64,000 nucleotides of DNA from Altererythrobacter rubellus (GTDB lineage Bacteria; Pseudomonadota; Alphaproteobacteria; Sphingomonadales; Sphingomonadaceae), in the NCBI RefSeq assembly GCF_030284385.1, contig NZ_CP127221.1:1674001-1738000 (forward strand), read 5' to 3'. The notes under the pieces were generated by a model that saw only the letters and a program-made list of their open reading frames with translations, did not search any database and had not been told where the DNA came from. The position numbers and the translations under genes were made by a program. Shown piece after piece: positions 26,049 through 34,605 of the stretch; within the stretch, counting starts at the first letter, position 1; each line of letters begins with the position of its first letter.

Positions 26049-27647
26049 ATGACGTACTCAAACACAATCGCAGAACTTCGCAACACCATCGAAAAGAATG
26101 GCCCATCTTGGGATGCGATTGACGCGGAGAGCACAGCTCGCATGCGTATCCAGAACCGCTTCACTACCGGCCTTGATATCGCGCGCTACACCGCGAAGAT
26201 CATGCGCGAAGACATGGAAGCCTATGATGCAGACCCGGCAAACTACACCCAGTCGCTCGGATGCTGGCACGGTTTTATCGCCCAACAAAAGATGATCAGC
26301 ATCAAGAAGCATTTCGGAAGCACCAAGCGACGTTACCTCTACCTGTCCGGCTGGATGGTTGCTGCGCTGCGAAGCGAGTTTGGTCCACTGCCCGATCAGT
26401 CAATGCACGAGAAAACCAGCGTTCCTGCCCTGATTGAAGAGCTCTACACATTCTTGAAGCAAGCCGATGCACGCGAACTGGGCGGAATGTTCCGCGAGCT
26501 TGACGTGGCCAAGGAAGCTGGCGACGCTGTTGCAACGCATCGCTTGCTGCACAGGATCGATAATTATGAAACGCATGTTGTGCCAATCATCGCAGACATT
26601 GATGCTGGATTCGGCAATGCGGAAGCAACTTACCTGCTTGCGAAGAAGATGATCGAGGCAGGTGCGTGTGCACTGCAGATCGAAAATCAGGTCTCCGACG
26701 AAAAGCAGTGCGGCCACCAGGACGGCAAGGTTACCGTTCCGCATGAGGAATTCCTGCAGAAGATCCGCGCGATCAGGCATGCATTCCTCGAGCTGGGCGT
26801 TGAGGATGGAGTCATCGTTGCCCGCACGGACTCGCTCGGTGCCGGCCTGACAAAATCTATCGCGTACACCAAGGAGGAAGGCGATCTGGGTGACCAGTAC
26901 AACAGCTTCCTCGATTGCGAAGAAATTGCGCCTACAGACATCAATAATGGCGATGTATTCCTGAGCCGTGAAGGCAAGCTACTTCGTCCAAAGCGTTTGC
27001 CGTCAAACCTCTACCAGTTCCGCGCCGGAACAGGTGAGGATCGCTGCGTGCTCGACTGTATCACATCGCTTCAGCATGGCGCAGACCTGCTCTGGATCGA
27101 GACCGAGAAGCCACACATCGGCCAGATTGGCGGGATGGTTGATCGCATCCGCGAAGTCGTCCCGAATGCGAAACTGGTTTACAACAACTCGCCTAGCTTC
27201 AACTGGACGCTCAATTTCCGCCAGCAGGTTTACGATGCTTGGGGAGCTGAAGGAAAAGATGTCAGCGGGTTCGAGCGCGATAGGCTGATGAGCATTGATT
27301 ACGACGGCACTGAACTGGCAGCGGAAGCGGACGAGCGCATCCGCACTTTCCAGCGCGACGCCGCTGCTCAGGCTGGCATTTTCCATCACCTGATCACGCT
27401 GCCGACTTACCACACGGCTGCGCTGAGCACCGATAACCTTGCAAAGCGTTACTTCGGCGAAGACGGGATGCTCGGCTACGTTCTCAATGTTCAGCGTGAG
27501 GAGATCCGCCAAGGGATCGCCTGCGTTAAGCACCAGAACATGGCCGGCTCTGACATCGGCGATGATCACAAGGAATATTTTGCCGGCGAAGCGGCTTTGA
27601 AGGCTGGCGGCAAAGACAACACGATGAACCAGTTTGAAGCAGCCTAA
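26049..27647 (+). CDS. aceA: Isocitrate lyase, long form
   Basis: 532 aa. It cleaves isocitrate to glyoxylate and succinate, the first step of the glyoxylate shunt used on acetate and fatty acids. The active-site loop is DEKQCGHQDGKVTV, the K-Q-C-G-H variant of KKCGH found in the ~530-aa isocitrate lyases; the catalytic Cys is present. Other signs are DADIDAGFGN-type metal-binding (IIADIDAGFG) and NNSPSFNW. Malate synthase is not in the window. A 55-aa ORF follows 11 bases later and an acyl-CoA-type regulator lies divergently upstream. Confidence 0.96.
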   Translation: MTYSNTIAELRNTIEKNGPSWDAIDAESTARMRIQNRFTTGLDIARYTAKIMREDMEAYDADPANYTQSLGCWHGFIAQQKMISIKKHFGSTKRRYLYLSGWMVAALRSEFGPLPDQSMHEKTSVPALIEELYTFLKQADARELGGMFRELDVAKEAGDAVATHRLLHRIDNYETHVVPIIADIDAGFGNAEATYLLAKKMIEAGACALQIENQVSDEKQCGHQDGKVTVPHEEFLQKIRAIRHAFLELGVEDGVIVARTDSLGAGLTKSIAYTKEEGDLGDQYNSFLDCEEIAPTDINNGDVFLSREGKLLRPKRLPSNLYQFRAGTGEDRCVLDCITSLQHGADLLWIETEKPHIGQIGGMVDRIREVVPNAKLVYNNSPSFNWTLNFRQQVYDAWGAEGKDVSGFERDRLMSIDYDGTELAAEADERIRTFQRDAAAQAGIFHHLITLPTYHTAALSTDNLAKRYFGEDGMLGYVLNVQREEIRQGIACVKHQNMAGSDIGDDHKEYFAGEAALKAGGKDNTMNQFEAA

Positions 27648-27658
27648 GGAGAGCGAAG

Positions 27659-27826
27659 ATGAGCAACACCAACTCAAAGGAACCTGGCCGCGCACGCGCG
27701 CTGCTTTCGACTGCCGACTTCCGATTGCTGCGGCGCGCGCTGGAAAGCCATGCCAAATCAACAGAGGATCGGGAAGAATTAGCTAAGATCAACGCACTGC
27801 ACCATCGCCTTGGCAATTACACCTAA
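27659..27826 (+). CDS. Small hypothetical protein downstream of aceA
   Basis: 55 aa, not recognised by family. AAGGAG precedes the ATG by 8 bases, and it starts 11 bases after the aceA stop, so it is probably cotranslated from the aceA message. The sequence is charged and helix-prone (DFRLLRRALESHAKSTEDRE, then ELAKINALHHRLGNYT), with no membrane segment or signal peptide. Codon use resembles the neighbours. It could be a small regulator of isocitrate lyase or an unrelated conserved ORF. Confidence 0.65.
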   Translation: MSNTNSKEPGRARALLSTADFRLLRRALESHAKSTEDREELAKINALHHRLGNYT

Positions 27827-27871
27827 AGGATTAGCGAAGCGGCCCTTCCCCCCGCTGCCGAGCTAGAACTT

Positions 27872-27925
27872 TTCTCCTGGGGAGGAGAAGTCGGCCGTCG
27901 GAGCTTCATTGCTTCGGCGGCCGAA
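27872..27925. terminator. Hairpins between convergent aceA operon and SLC13 gene
   Basis: Two adjacent inverted repeats: TTCTCC/GGAGAA (27872-27889) and a long stem at 27890-27925, about 15 pairs with G-U wobbles around a 6-base loop. No T-tract follows on the plus strand, so it may be a bidirectional or Rho-assisted end point. Confidence 0.5.
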
Positions 27926-27970
27926 CCATTTGCGCGAGAGTGACGACGTGCCGGATCTTCGCCGGATGCT

Positions 27971-29773
27971 TCAAAGCATTCCGTAAGACCAGGCCAGCAT
28001 AGCGGACAGGCTAGTCACCATAATCAAAACAAGCGGAACGCCAGTGCGGATATAGTCCTTAAAGACATAGCTGCCCTCACCCATAATCAGCATATTCGTT
28101 TGATAGGCAATCGGCGTGGCGTAACACAGGTTGCAGCCGAACAGCACAGCCAGCACAAGTGGTTCAGCAGGAACCCCCAACAGGCTTGCGATGCTGAAAG
28201 CAATCGGCGTACCCACAGTGGCCGCCGTCGCATTCGATGCGAAGTTCGTCAGCACCGTTACGAACAGCATGATTGCGGCAATAACACCGGCCGGCGGAAG
28301 AAACTGCAAGCCTAAGGACAACAACTCACCTAGCCACGCCGCAGCTCCGCTTTCCAATATTACGCGCCCGATGGCGATACTGGCCGCAATCAGCACGATG
28401 ACCTGGGCAGACAAAGCGCGCCCAACACGTTCAAACTTCACGCAGCCGGTCAGGAACATAAGAATAGCGCCCGCCAATGCAGAGATCGCAATCGGAAAGA
28501 TACCGACAGAAGCGGTAAAGATCGACACGCCCATGATAGTCGCAGCCAGCGCAGCCTTGGATTTGCGAGGCAACTCGCGTGCACCTTCCAGCATCAACAA
28601 GCTGTCGCTGGTGGCAAAATCCTGAAGATCCTCTGGTAATCCCATCACCAGCAGCACGTCGCCTTCACTGATCCGCAGATCGCCAACTTCGCTATAGTTT
28701 GCTTTTTCGCCCAGCAAACGGTCCGGCCTGTGAATACCTAACACAGCCACACCGTGGAGATCAGCGATGCCCGAGGTTGGCAAGGTACGGTTTATCAGAC
28801 GCGAATCCGCGGTCACTGTCATCTCGACTACGACAATATCCCTCTCGCGATTGCCGGACTCGCGGCGGATCCGGTCGAGCACCCATGTCGGTGCGAGCTC
28901 GCCCTTCAACACGCGTACGGCATCTTCCAGCGCCTGGTGCGAACCGGACATATGTAGCCGCTGCTGAGGCTGTATCGGCCCGGTCATCTTGTCGTGAAAG
29001 CGAATACCCTCGGGAAGCTTTGGCAGGACTGCAGCCACTTCCTGACCGATCAGCTCACTGTCCCCACCGATCCGCAAACGTGTGTGGAACATGCGCGGGG
29101 CATGAGCCGCCGCGACGCGATTGTCACCCAGGAGCCTGGGCATCACCAACCAAAGATAAGGCAACGCAATCAGCGACGCACCCAGCACAATCGGAGTAAA
29201 GTCAAACACCCCAATCTCGCGCATCCCCAAGTCAACCGCGATCGAAACAACAAGTATGTTAGTGGAGGTACCAATTGTAGTGGCGAGCCCGCCCAAGAGC
29301 GAAGCCGCATTGAGCGGGATCAACGTTTTGGATGCGGGCAAGGCCCCACGTTCTGCCAATGCAACAAAGATCGGAATCATCAGCACCAGCACAGGGGTGT
29401 TGTTGACAACCATCGATAGCGTGAAGGCAATGAACAGCGAGAACAGCAATCCCAGCTGCAAATTGGCTTTGAATATTCGCTCCAGAACCCGCGCTGCCGG
29501 TTCAAGCGCGCCTGTAACCACCAATCCGCGCCCCATCACCATAAGCGCGCAAATCGTAATCAGCGCATAGTGACCGAAGCCTTCAAATGCGAGTACGAGC
29601 CCGTCCGTGGAGCTCGTGCCTTCGAGCGGGAAAAAATACAGACCGACTGCAATCACAGCGATCGTCAGCAGTGAAATGATCTCAATCGACATGCGGCCGC
29701 GCGCGAAGCCGACAAACATTGCGACGGTCAACGCCATTGCGGCGAATGCATGTAGGGAAGGCAGCGCGATCAT
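27971..29773 (-). CDS. SLC13-family permease with TrkA-C domains
   Basis: 600 aa. N- and C-terminal halves hold about 5-6 membrane helices each (CitMHS/ArsB-type fold; FIAFTLSMVVNNTPVLVLMI, FVTVLTNFASNATAATVGTP with the SNT-type loops). Two cytosolic TrkA-C regulatory domains sit between, at about residues 210-390. Family members transport divalent anions such as sulfate, dicarboxylates or arsenite with Na+. The substrate is unknown. It is the last gene before the aceA operon's convergent end. Confidence 0.88.
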   Translation of the reverse strand: MIALPSLHAFAAMALTVAMFVGFARGRMSIEIISLLTIAVIAVGLYFFPLEGTSSTDGLVLAFEGFGHYALITICALMVMGRGLVVTGALEPAARVLERIFKANLQLGLLFSLFIAFTLSMVVNNTPVLVLMIPIFVALAERGALPASKTLIPLNAASLLGGLATTIGTSTNILVVSIAVDLGMREIGVFDFTPIVLGASLIALPYLWLVMPRLLGDNRVAAAHAPRMFHTRLRIGGDSELIGQEVAAVLPKLPEGIRFHDKMTGPIQPQQRLHMSGSHQALEDAVRVLKGELAPTWVLDRIRRESGNRERDIVVVEMTVTADSRLINRTLPTSGIADLHGVAVLGIHRPDRLLGEKANYSEVGDLRISEGDVLLVMGLPEDLQDFATSDSLLMLEGARELPRKSKAALAATIMGVSIFTASVGIFPIAISALAGAILMFLTGCVKFERVGRALSAQVIVLIAASIAIGRVILESGAAAWLGELLSLGLQFLPPAGVIAAIMLFVTVLTNFASNATAATVGTPIAFSIASLLGVPAEPLVLAVLFGCNLCYATPIAYQTNMLIMGEGSYVFKDYIRTGVPLVLIMVTSLSAMLAWSYGML

Positions 29774-29891
29774 TGCTGGCGCGAAGAATCATACACCTGC
29801 GACGAAAATACAAGCGAAATCACGCTGCGCCGGGTTGTGTTGATACTGAAATGCGCTGAAGGTGGAGGAGCTTAAACTGGGAGACACATAG

Positions 29892-30941
29892 ATGAAGGCA
29901 TTGGTTTTTAACGGCGCGCGGGACATCCGCTACGAGACTTATGCCGACCCTGAGTTGCGCAGCCCGAACAGCGTGATCCTGAAAGTAGAGAGCTGTTCAA
30001 TCTGCGGAAGTGATCTTCACATGTATCACGGCGCGCACATTGGTGACAAAGACTACGGATCCGATGCTCCGAAGTTCTGTTGTGGACACGAGTTTATCGG
30101 TGAAGTCGTCGAAACAGGCCCGGAAGTTCACGGACACAAGGTGGGCGACAAAGTACTGGCCGCGGGCGGCACGGGTTGCGGGCAATGTCCGTCATGCCGG
30201 ACCGGCAATGCCGGTTCTTGTGCCCATTCCACCGCCTTCGGGATCGGTCCGACTTTGGAAGGCGGCCAGGCTGAATATGTGTGCGTACCCAATGCCGATG
30301 CGACACTCTATTCGCGTGATGGCTTGTCAGACGAACATGCAATGCTGCTGACTGACGGCATGGCCACCGCCTATTTCGGCCTGACGCGCGCGGAACCAAA
30401 GCCAGGCGGCTCGGTGGCAATTGTCGGCTTGGGCCCGATCGGTTTGATCGGCGTGGAGCTGGCATTTTTACTTGGCGCATCGCAGGTGTTCGCGATCGAC
30501 CCGGTCGAATCCCGCCGCAAAATGGCGGAGAAATTGGGTGCCGCCACTTTCGCACCTGGAGCGGACCTGGTTCCGCAAATCCGCGAGCTGACCGGTGGGC
30601 GCGGGGCACAATCTGTGTTCGAGGCCTCTGGCGCTAGCGGAGCAATCGCCAGCACACTGCCGCTGGTTGCCCCGCGCGGGAATGTCAGTTTTATTGGAAT
30701 TCCAGAACCATCCGATACGCTGCCTCTGCCGCTTATCATGTTCAAGCATGTGACGGTGCGCGGCGGAATCTGCGACGTACCCAACATGTGGCAGCATCTT
30801 GTACCGATGCTGCAGCAGGGCCGCTTGAAGGCCGAAGGGCTTTTCAGCCACGACTTCAGATTGAGCGAGGGCGCAGAAGCCTACTCACTATTCGACAGCC
30901 GTGATGACGGGGTGATCAAAATCCGAATTGACGTGGACTGA
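29892..30941 (+). CDS. Zinc-dependent alcohol dehydrogenase, MDR family
   Basis: 349 aa medium-chain dehydrogenase. Catalytic zinc ligands: C38 in SICGSDLHMYHG and G65-H66-E67 in CCGHEFIGEV. The structural zinc lobe has C96, C99, C102 and C110. The Rossmann motif VAIVGLGPIGLIGVE follows. Similar to the threonine/sorbitol/formaldehyde-type dehydrogenases; the acid/base chemistry is an NAD(P)+ linked alcohol oxidation, with the substrate unknown. The start has GGAGGAG about 15 bases upstream and a nearer GGGAGA. Confidence 0.87.
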   Translation: MKALVFNGARDIRYETYADPELRSPNSVILKVESCSICGSDLHMYHGAHIGDKDYGSDAPKFCCGHEFIGEVVETGPEVHGHKVGDKVLAAGGTGCGQCPSCRTGNAGSCAHSTAFGIGPTLEGGQAEYVCVPNADATLYSRDGLSDEHAMLLTDGMATAYFGLTRAEPKPGGSVAIVGLGPIGLIGVELAFLLGASQVFAIDPVESRRKMAEKLGAATFAPGADLVPQIRELTGGRGAQSVFEASGASGAIASTLPLVAPRGNVSFIGIPEPSDTLPLPLIMFKHVTVRGGICDVPNMWQHLVPMLQQGRLKAEGLFSHDFRLSEGAEAYSLFDSRDDGVIKIRIDVD

Positions 30942-30954
30942 CGCGAAAAGAAAG

Positions 30955-31039
30955 TGGTGCCCCTGGCCCGACTCGAACGGGCACTCCGTTAGGAACTCGA
31001 TTTTGAGTCGAGCGCGTCTACCAATTCCACCACAGGGGC
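30955..31039 (-). tRNA. tRNA-Leu (CAA)
   Basis: 85 nt with encoded CCA and a long variable arm (class II). The acceptor GCCCCTG pairs with CAGGGGC, and the anticodon loop CTCAAAA gives CAA. Lies between the dehydrogenase and the inositol phosphatase gene. Confidence 0.95.
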
Positions 31040-31120
31040 TTCCTTTTCGGAAGGGCGCAGATAGCCGCGCCCGTTGGCATGTTCAACCCTTCAGTTCGTC
31101 CTGATTGGGTTATCGCTGCG

Positions 31121-31939
31121 CTATTTGAGCGCGCCAACCAACAACTTGTGAAGTTTCGAGTGCAAACCATCATTCGCAGCGAGCACCTGCTTTGAAAGCA
31201 CAGGCTCCGAACGCCCGCGAAAATCGGTTACAAAGCCGCCTGCCTCACGGATCAGGAGACAGCCAGCTGCTGTGTCCCAATCGCTAAGACCAGTTTCCCA
31301 GAAACCGTCAAACCGGCCCTGTGCAACATAGGCCATATCGAGCGACGCTGCACCGAAACGGCGGATCCCGGCAACCTCGGGCCCGAATGCCGAGTAGATT
31401 TTCATCCATTCATTGGGATCACCCGCCCCTTGGAACGGGATACCGGTGGCAATCAGCGAATCTGACAGACGCGATCTCGCCGAAACGCGCAAACGCGCAT
31501 CCTGCAGCCAGGCGCCGCGCGTCTTTTCCGCCCAATAGGTCTCGTCATTGATCGGATGATAGATAACCGCCGCTGTCACGTCGCCCCAGCCTGAACCGTC
31601 AAGCTTCGGCTCCTGCGCCGCGATCGAGATCGCAAAATGCGGAATGCCGTGCAGGAAGTTACTTGTCCCGTCGAGCGGATCGATGATCCAGCGCGGCTTG
31701 GTGGGGTCGCCTTCGATGACACCAGCTTCCTCCAGCACAAATCCCCAGTCGGGGCGTGCATGAAGCAATTCGTCATAGATGGTGCGTTCAGCGCGCATGT
31801 CCGCTTTGGATACGAAATCCGCCGGGCCCTTGCGGCTCACTTGCAAGTGCTCCACTTCGCCGAAGTCGCGGCGCAAACGATGGCCAGCCTTGCGGGCGGC
31901 TTTTTCCATTACGCGGATGAGGCCTGAAAACATCGACAT
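31121..31939 (-). CDS. suhB: Inositol monophosphatase family protein (SuhB-like)
   Basis: 272 aa Mg2+-dependent phosphatase. The two signature motifs are present: IDPLDGTSNFLHGIPHFAIS (metal ligands D, D) and WDTAAGCLLIREAGG near the C-terminus, plus EEAG upstream for the third ligand. It starts 6 bases after the efp stop, so efp and this gene form an operon. Similar proteins (SuhB, CysQ, histidinol phosphatase HisN) cannot be fully separated by sequence alone; SuhB fits best. Confidence 0.87.
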   Translation of the reverse strand: MSMFSGLIRVMEKAARKAGHRLRRDFGEVEHLQVSRKGPADFVSKADMRAERTIYDELLHARPDWGFVLEEAGVIEGDPTKPRWIIDPLDGTSNFLHGIPHFAISIAAQEPKLDGSGWGDVTAAVIYHPINDETYWAEKTRGAWLQDARLRVSARSRLSDSLIATGIPFQGAGDPNEWMKIYSAFGPEVAGIRRFGAASLDMAYVAQGRFDGFWETGLSDWDTAAGCLLIREAGGFVTDFRGRSEPVLSKQVLAANDGLHSKLHKLLVGALK

Positions 31940-31945
31940 GGGGGG

Positions 31946-32509
31946 TTAGCTCGCCTTCCCGACGTAGGTTTGCTCATACACATCAACGATGATGCGTGTG
32001 CCGCTGCCGATATGCGGGGGCACCATGATGCGCACACCATTGTCGAGGACTGCCGGTTTATAGCTGGAAGATGCAGTTTGCCCCTTCACTACTGCGTCGG
32101 CTTCGACGATTTCAGCTTCGATCTGCGCTGGAAGCTCAACACTGATCGGTTTTTCTTCCCACAGCTCGAGCTTCACCTGCATACCATCCTGCAAGAACGG
32201 TCGCGCATCGCCCAGCAAATCCGAAGGCAGAGTGATCTGCTCATAGGTTTCCTGATCCATGAAAACGAGCATGTCGCCATCTTCATAAAGGAATTGATAC
32301 TCTTGAGTATCCAAACGCACCTTTTCCATCGTGTCGGCGCTGCGAAAACGGACATTGGTTTTGCGGCCATCCTGCAGGTTCTTCATTTCGACCTGCATAT
32401 AGGCTCCGCCTTTGCCCGGCTGCGTGTGCTGGATCTTGGCAACTTTCCAGATGCCTTTTTCGTACTCGATGATATTGCCTGGGCGGATATCGACGCCGCT
32501 GATTTTCAT
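31946..32509 (-). CDS. efp: Translation elongation factor P
   Basis: 187 aa with three beta-barrel domains. EF-P relieves ribosome stalling at polyproline. I use the ATG at 32509 ([12 protein letters not shown]), because it gives the standard length and family N-terminus; the longer frame to 32620 adds a 37-residue extension with no family support. The tip loop TQPGKGGAY carries Lys33 at the site that is lysylated or otherwise modified in many bacteria. First gene of efp-suhB. Confidence 0.96.
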   Translation of the reverse strand: MKISGVDIRPGNIIEYEKGIWKVAKIQHTQPGKGGAYMQVEMKNLQDGRKTNVRFRSADTMEKVRLDTQEYQFLYEDGDMLVFMDQETYEQITLPSDLLGDARPFLQDGMQVKLELWEEKPISVELPAQIEAEIVEADAVVKGQTASSSYKPAVLDNGVRIMVPPHIGSGTRIIVDVYEQTYVGKAS

Positions 32510-32635
32510 GGGAACCAACCTTTTCAAGGAACCTGCAGAACACTGCTCTGCGTTGTGTTGCGCGCCCTTAGCCGAGCCAGCGATGCGGGGCAAGGATGCT
32601 GGCAAGTTCGCCGCTCGCATGATATCCGATAATCC

Positions 32636-32983
32636 ATGAAACGGACTACTCTGATTGCTTGCACCGCTGCATTGGTGGCTTCAGCACCGGCAGCGGCGCA
32701 AATGCTGCGCACCATGCCTCATGGCCCCTATGAATGCGCCCTGCCCGGCGACGCCTCGAGAGAAGCCTGGATTCCGCAAGAGGATGAGAGCTTTCGCATC
32801 GCGCGCGCCTCGCGCTATCGCAATGATGCAGGCCGCGGTACATACATTCTCAAAGGTGACGAACTGACATTTACAGCCGGGCCCAAAAATGGCCAAAAAC
32901 TTCGGCGTACCGGCCCGAATGAACTGCGCTCGATCAACGAAGACGGCTCGACCGGCCGGATGATTTGCGTGCGTGTGGGTTAG
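32636..32983 (+). CDS. Small secreted protein, hypothetical
   Basis: 115 aa with a clear signal peptide ([20 protein letters not shown], cleavage probably after AAAQ). The mature part is about 93 residues and includes [24 protein letters not shown] and GRMICVRVG; two Cys (in YECAL and MICV) may pair in the periplasm. It is divergent from efp (about 130 bases) and overlaps the end of thiE by 4 bases. The sequence does not show a family I recognise. Confidence 0.75.
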   Translation: MKRTTLIACTAALVASAPAAAQMLRTMPHGPYECALPGDASREAWIPQEDESFRIARASRYRNDAGRGTYILKGDELTFTAGPKNGQKLRRTGPNELRSINEDGSTGRMICVRVG

Positions 32984-33618
32984 CTTGCCGCGCTGATTGC
33001 ATCAGTAAAGGCGTTCACTGCCGCAACTTCATCGCTATTCCAGACCGCACCGGATACAGCCAGAAAATCCGCCCCTGCCTTTATCAGAGGCCCGCAGTTC
33101 TCTGGCGTAATCCCGCCAATTGCCACGCATGGGATTTCAAAGAGTGTGGCCCACCATTCGAGTGTTTCGATGCCGGGCCGTTCAGCATCGCCCTTATCCT
33201 TCGTGGTACTCTCGAAGAACGCGCCAAACGCAACATAGTCTGCGCCTGCTTCCCCGGCATCCATCGCCATATGTCGCGATGCGTGACAGGTAATGCCGAT
33301 TTGCGCCTCGCGGCCCAATTCCTCACGCGCATCCCTTGGGTCGCCATCATCTTGTCCAAGATGGACGCCGTCAGCCTTCAAACGCTTGGCCAGCGCGACA
33401 CTGTCATTCACGATGAACGCCACGTCGCGCTCAGCGCAGATCGCTTGCAGTGGCTCTGCAAGGCGCGCGGCATCATGCTGATCGAGATCTTTTACTCGAA
33501 ATTGAAAGGCAGTGACGACGCCTTTGCCCGCATCCAGCGCTCTTTCAAGCCGCGCGGGAAAGTCACCTGAAACATCAAGCGGCGAAATCAGATAGAGCTG
33601 TGTTCCAGGTTCAGTCAC
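32980..33618 (-). CDS. thiE: Thiamine phosphate synthase
   Basis: 212 aa. Joins HMP-PP and HET-P to thiamine phosphate. TIM-barrel signs: FQFRVKDLDQHDAARLAE, FIVNDSVALAKRLKADGVHL, GQDDGDPRDAR and GADYVAFGAFFEST. The GTG start lies 9 bases after the fda stop, so it is probably the last gene of the tkt-gap-pgk-fda run. The pairing with tkt is notable, because transketolase is a thiamine diphosphate enzyme. No TPP riboswitch element was seen ahead of it. Confidence 0.93.
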   Translation of the reverse strand: MTEPGTQLYLISPLDVSGDFPARLERALDAGKGVVTAFQFRVKDLDQHDAARLAEPLQAICAERDVAFIVNDSVALAKRLKADGVHLGQDDGDPRDAREELGREAQIGITCHASRHMAMDAGEAGADYVAFGAFFESTTKDKGDAERPGIETLEWWATLFEIPCVAIGGITPENCGPLIKAGADFLAVSGAVWNSDEVAAVNAFTDAISAAS

Positions 33619-33627
33619 GCAGGCGCT

Positions 33628-34518
33628 TTAGCCAGCACACGACGCATCTGCAATCTGATCAATGGCTTTGCCCAGAGCCGCATCAAATTCTGCATCACCC
33701 TGGCCTTTGCGAAGGTCTTGCAGCAGCCCACGGCTGAAACTTGCGATCATGCCAGGATTCTTTGCCAGATGCGCGCATGCATCATCGGTCGAATAACCAC
33801 CTGACAGTGCCACAACGCGCAACACATTGGGGTGCGCGATTGCGGGTGCATATAGGTTCGGTTCAACAGGAATCGACAGTTTCAGCATAACTTTGCGTCC
33901 TTCAGGAAGCGCATCGAGAGCTTTCATGATTTCAGCCAGCAAGATCTGTTCACCTTCGCCGCGCTCATCTGCGTTGATGTCATACTCCGGCTCGATCATC
34001 GGCATCAGGCCTTTGTCCGCGATCCGGTTGCCGTATTCGAACTGTTGCGCGACGTTTGCGGCGATACCGCCTGCGTTTGCCGACTTGATGACCGAGCGCA
34101 TCTTGGTGCCAAACATTCCAGCAGCAACTGCCTTCTCGAGCAGCGCGTCAAGTTTCGTCATGTCCTTCATCATCTGGACACCTTGGGCCTCATCTTCCAG
34201 CCCCTGATCTACCTTGATGAATGGCACGATACCGCGCTGCTTCAATGCATCCGGCGTGGGCACGCCTTCGACTAATCCGTCCATGGTTTTTTCGAACAGG
34301 ATCGCGCCGATCACCTTTCCATTTGCAAAGCTTGGCGAGGTTATCACACGGCTACGCATCGCATGGATCGCCGCGAACATCTCATCATCGCCAGACCACT
34401 CGCTGTCTTCGACGCCATAACCACGCAACGCTTTGGGGGTGGAGCCTCCCGACTGGTCAAGCGCAGCAATAAAGCCGCTGCCCGTGGCGATTTTGGCGGT
34501 CATTTGATCGAGGTTCAT
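33628..34518 (-). CDS. fda: Fructose-bisphosphate aldolase, class I
   Basis: About 296 aa class I (Schiff-base) aldolase. IAALDQSGGSTPKALRGYGV is the family N-terminal motif and KVMLKLSIPVEPNLY holds the expected lysine strand. The start at 34518 has AGGA in good position; an ATG at 34542 has none. It splits fructose 1,6-bisphosphate into the triose phosphates used by gap, and follows pgk by 87 bases in the same operon. Confidence 0.94.
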   Translation of the reverse strand: MNLDQMTAKIATGSGFIAALDQSGGSTPKALRGYGVEDSEWSGDDEMFAAIHAMRSRVITSPSFANGKVIGAILFEKTMDGLVEGVPTPDALKQRGIVPFIKVDQGLEDEAQGVQMMKDMTKLDALLEKAVAAGMFGTKMRSVIKSANAGGIAANVAQQFEYGNRIADKGLMPMIEPEYDINADERGEGEQILLAEIMKALDALPEGRKVMLKLSIPVEPNLYAPAIAHPNVLRVVALSGGYSTDDACAHLAKNPGMIASFSRGLLQDLRKGQGDAEFDAALGKAIDQIADASCAG

Positions 34519-34605
34519 GGATGTATTCCTGCTTGTTGCCATTTATGCATAGGTATGCACGCGCCCTTACCCAGCAGCGCGCTGCACTGCAACACCGACA
34601 AACTG

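Noticed and set aside
32510-32620. 37-residue N-terminal extension of EF-P
   Set aside because: Standard EF-P starts at MKISGV, and the added residues do not resemble the family.
33619-33700. Possible TPP riboswitch ahead of thiE
   Set aside because: thiE starts 9 bases after fda, leaving no leader, and the conserved CUGAGA core is not seen there.
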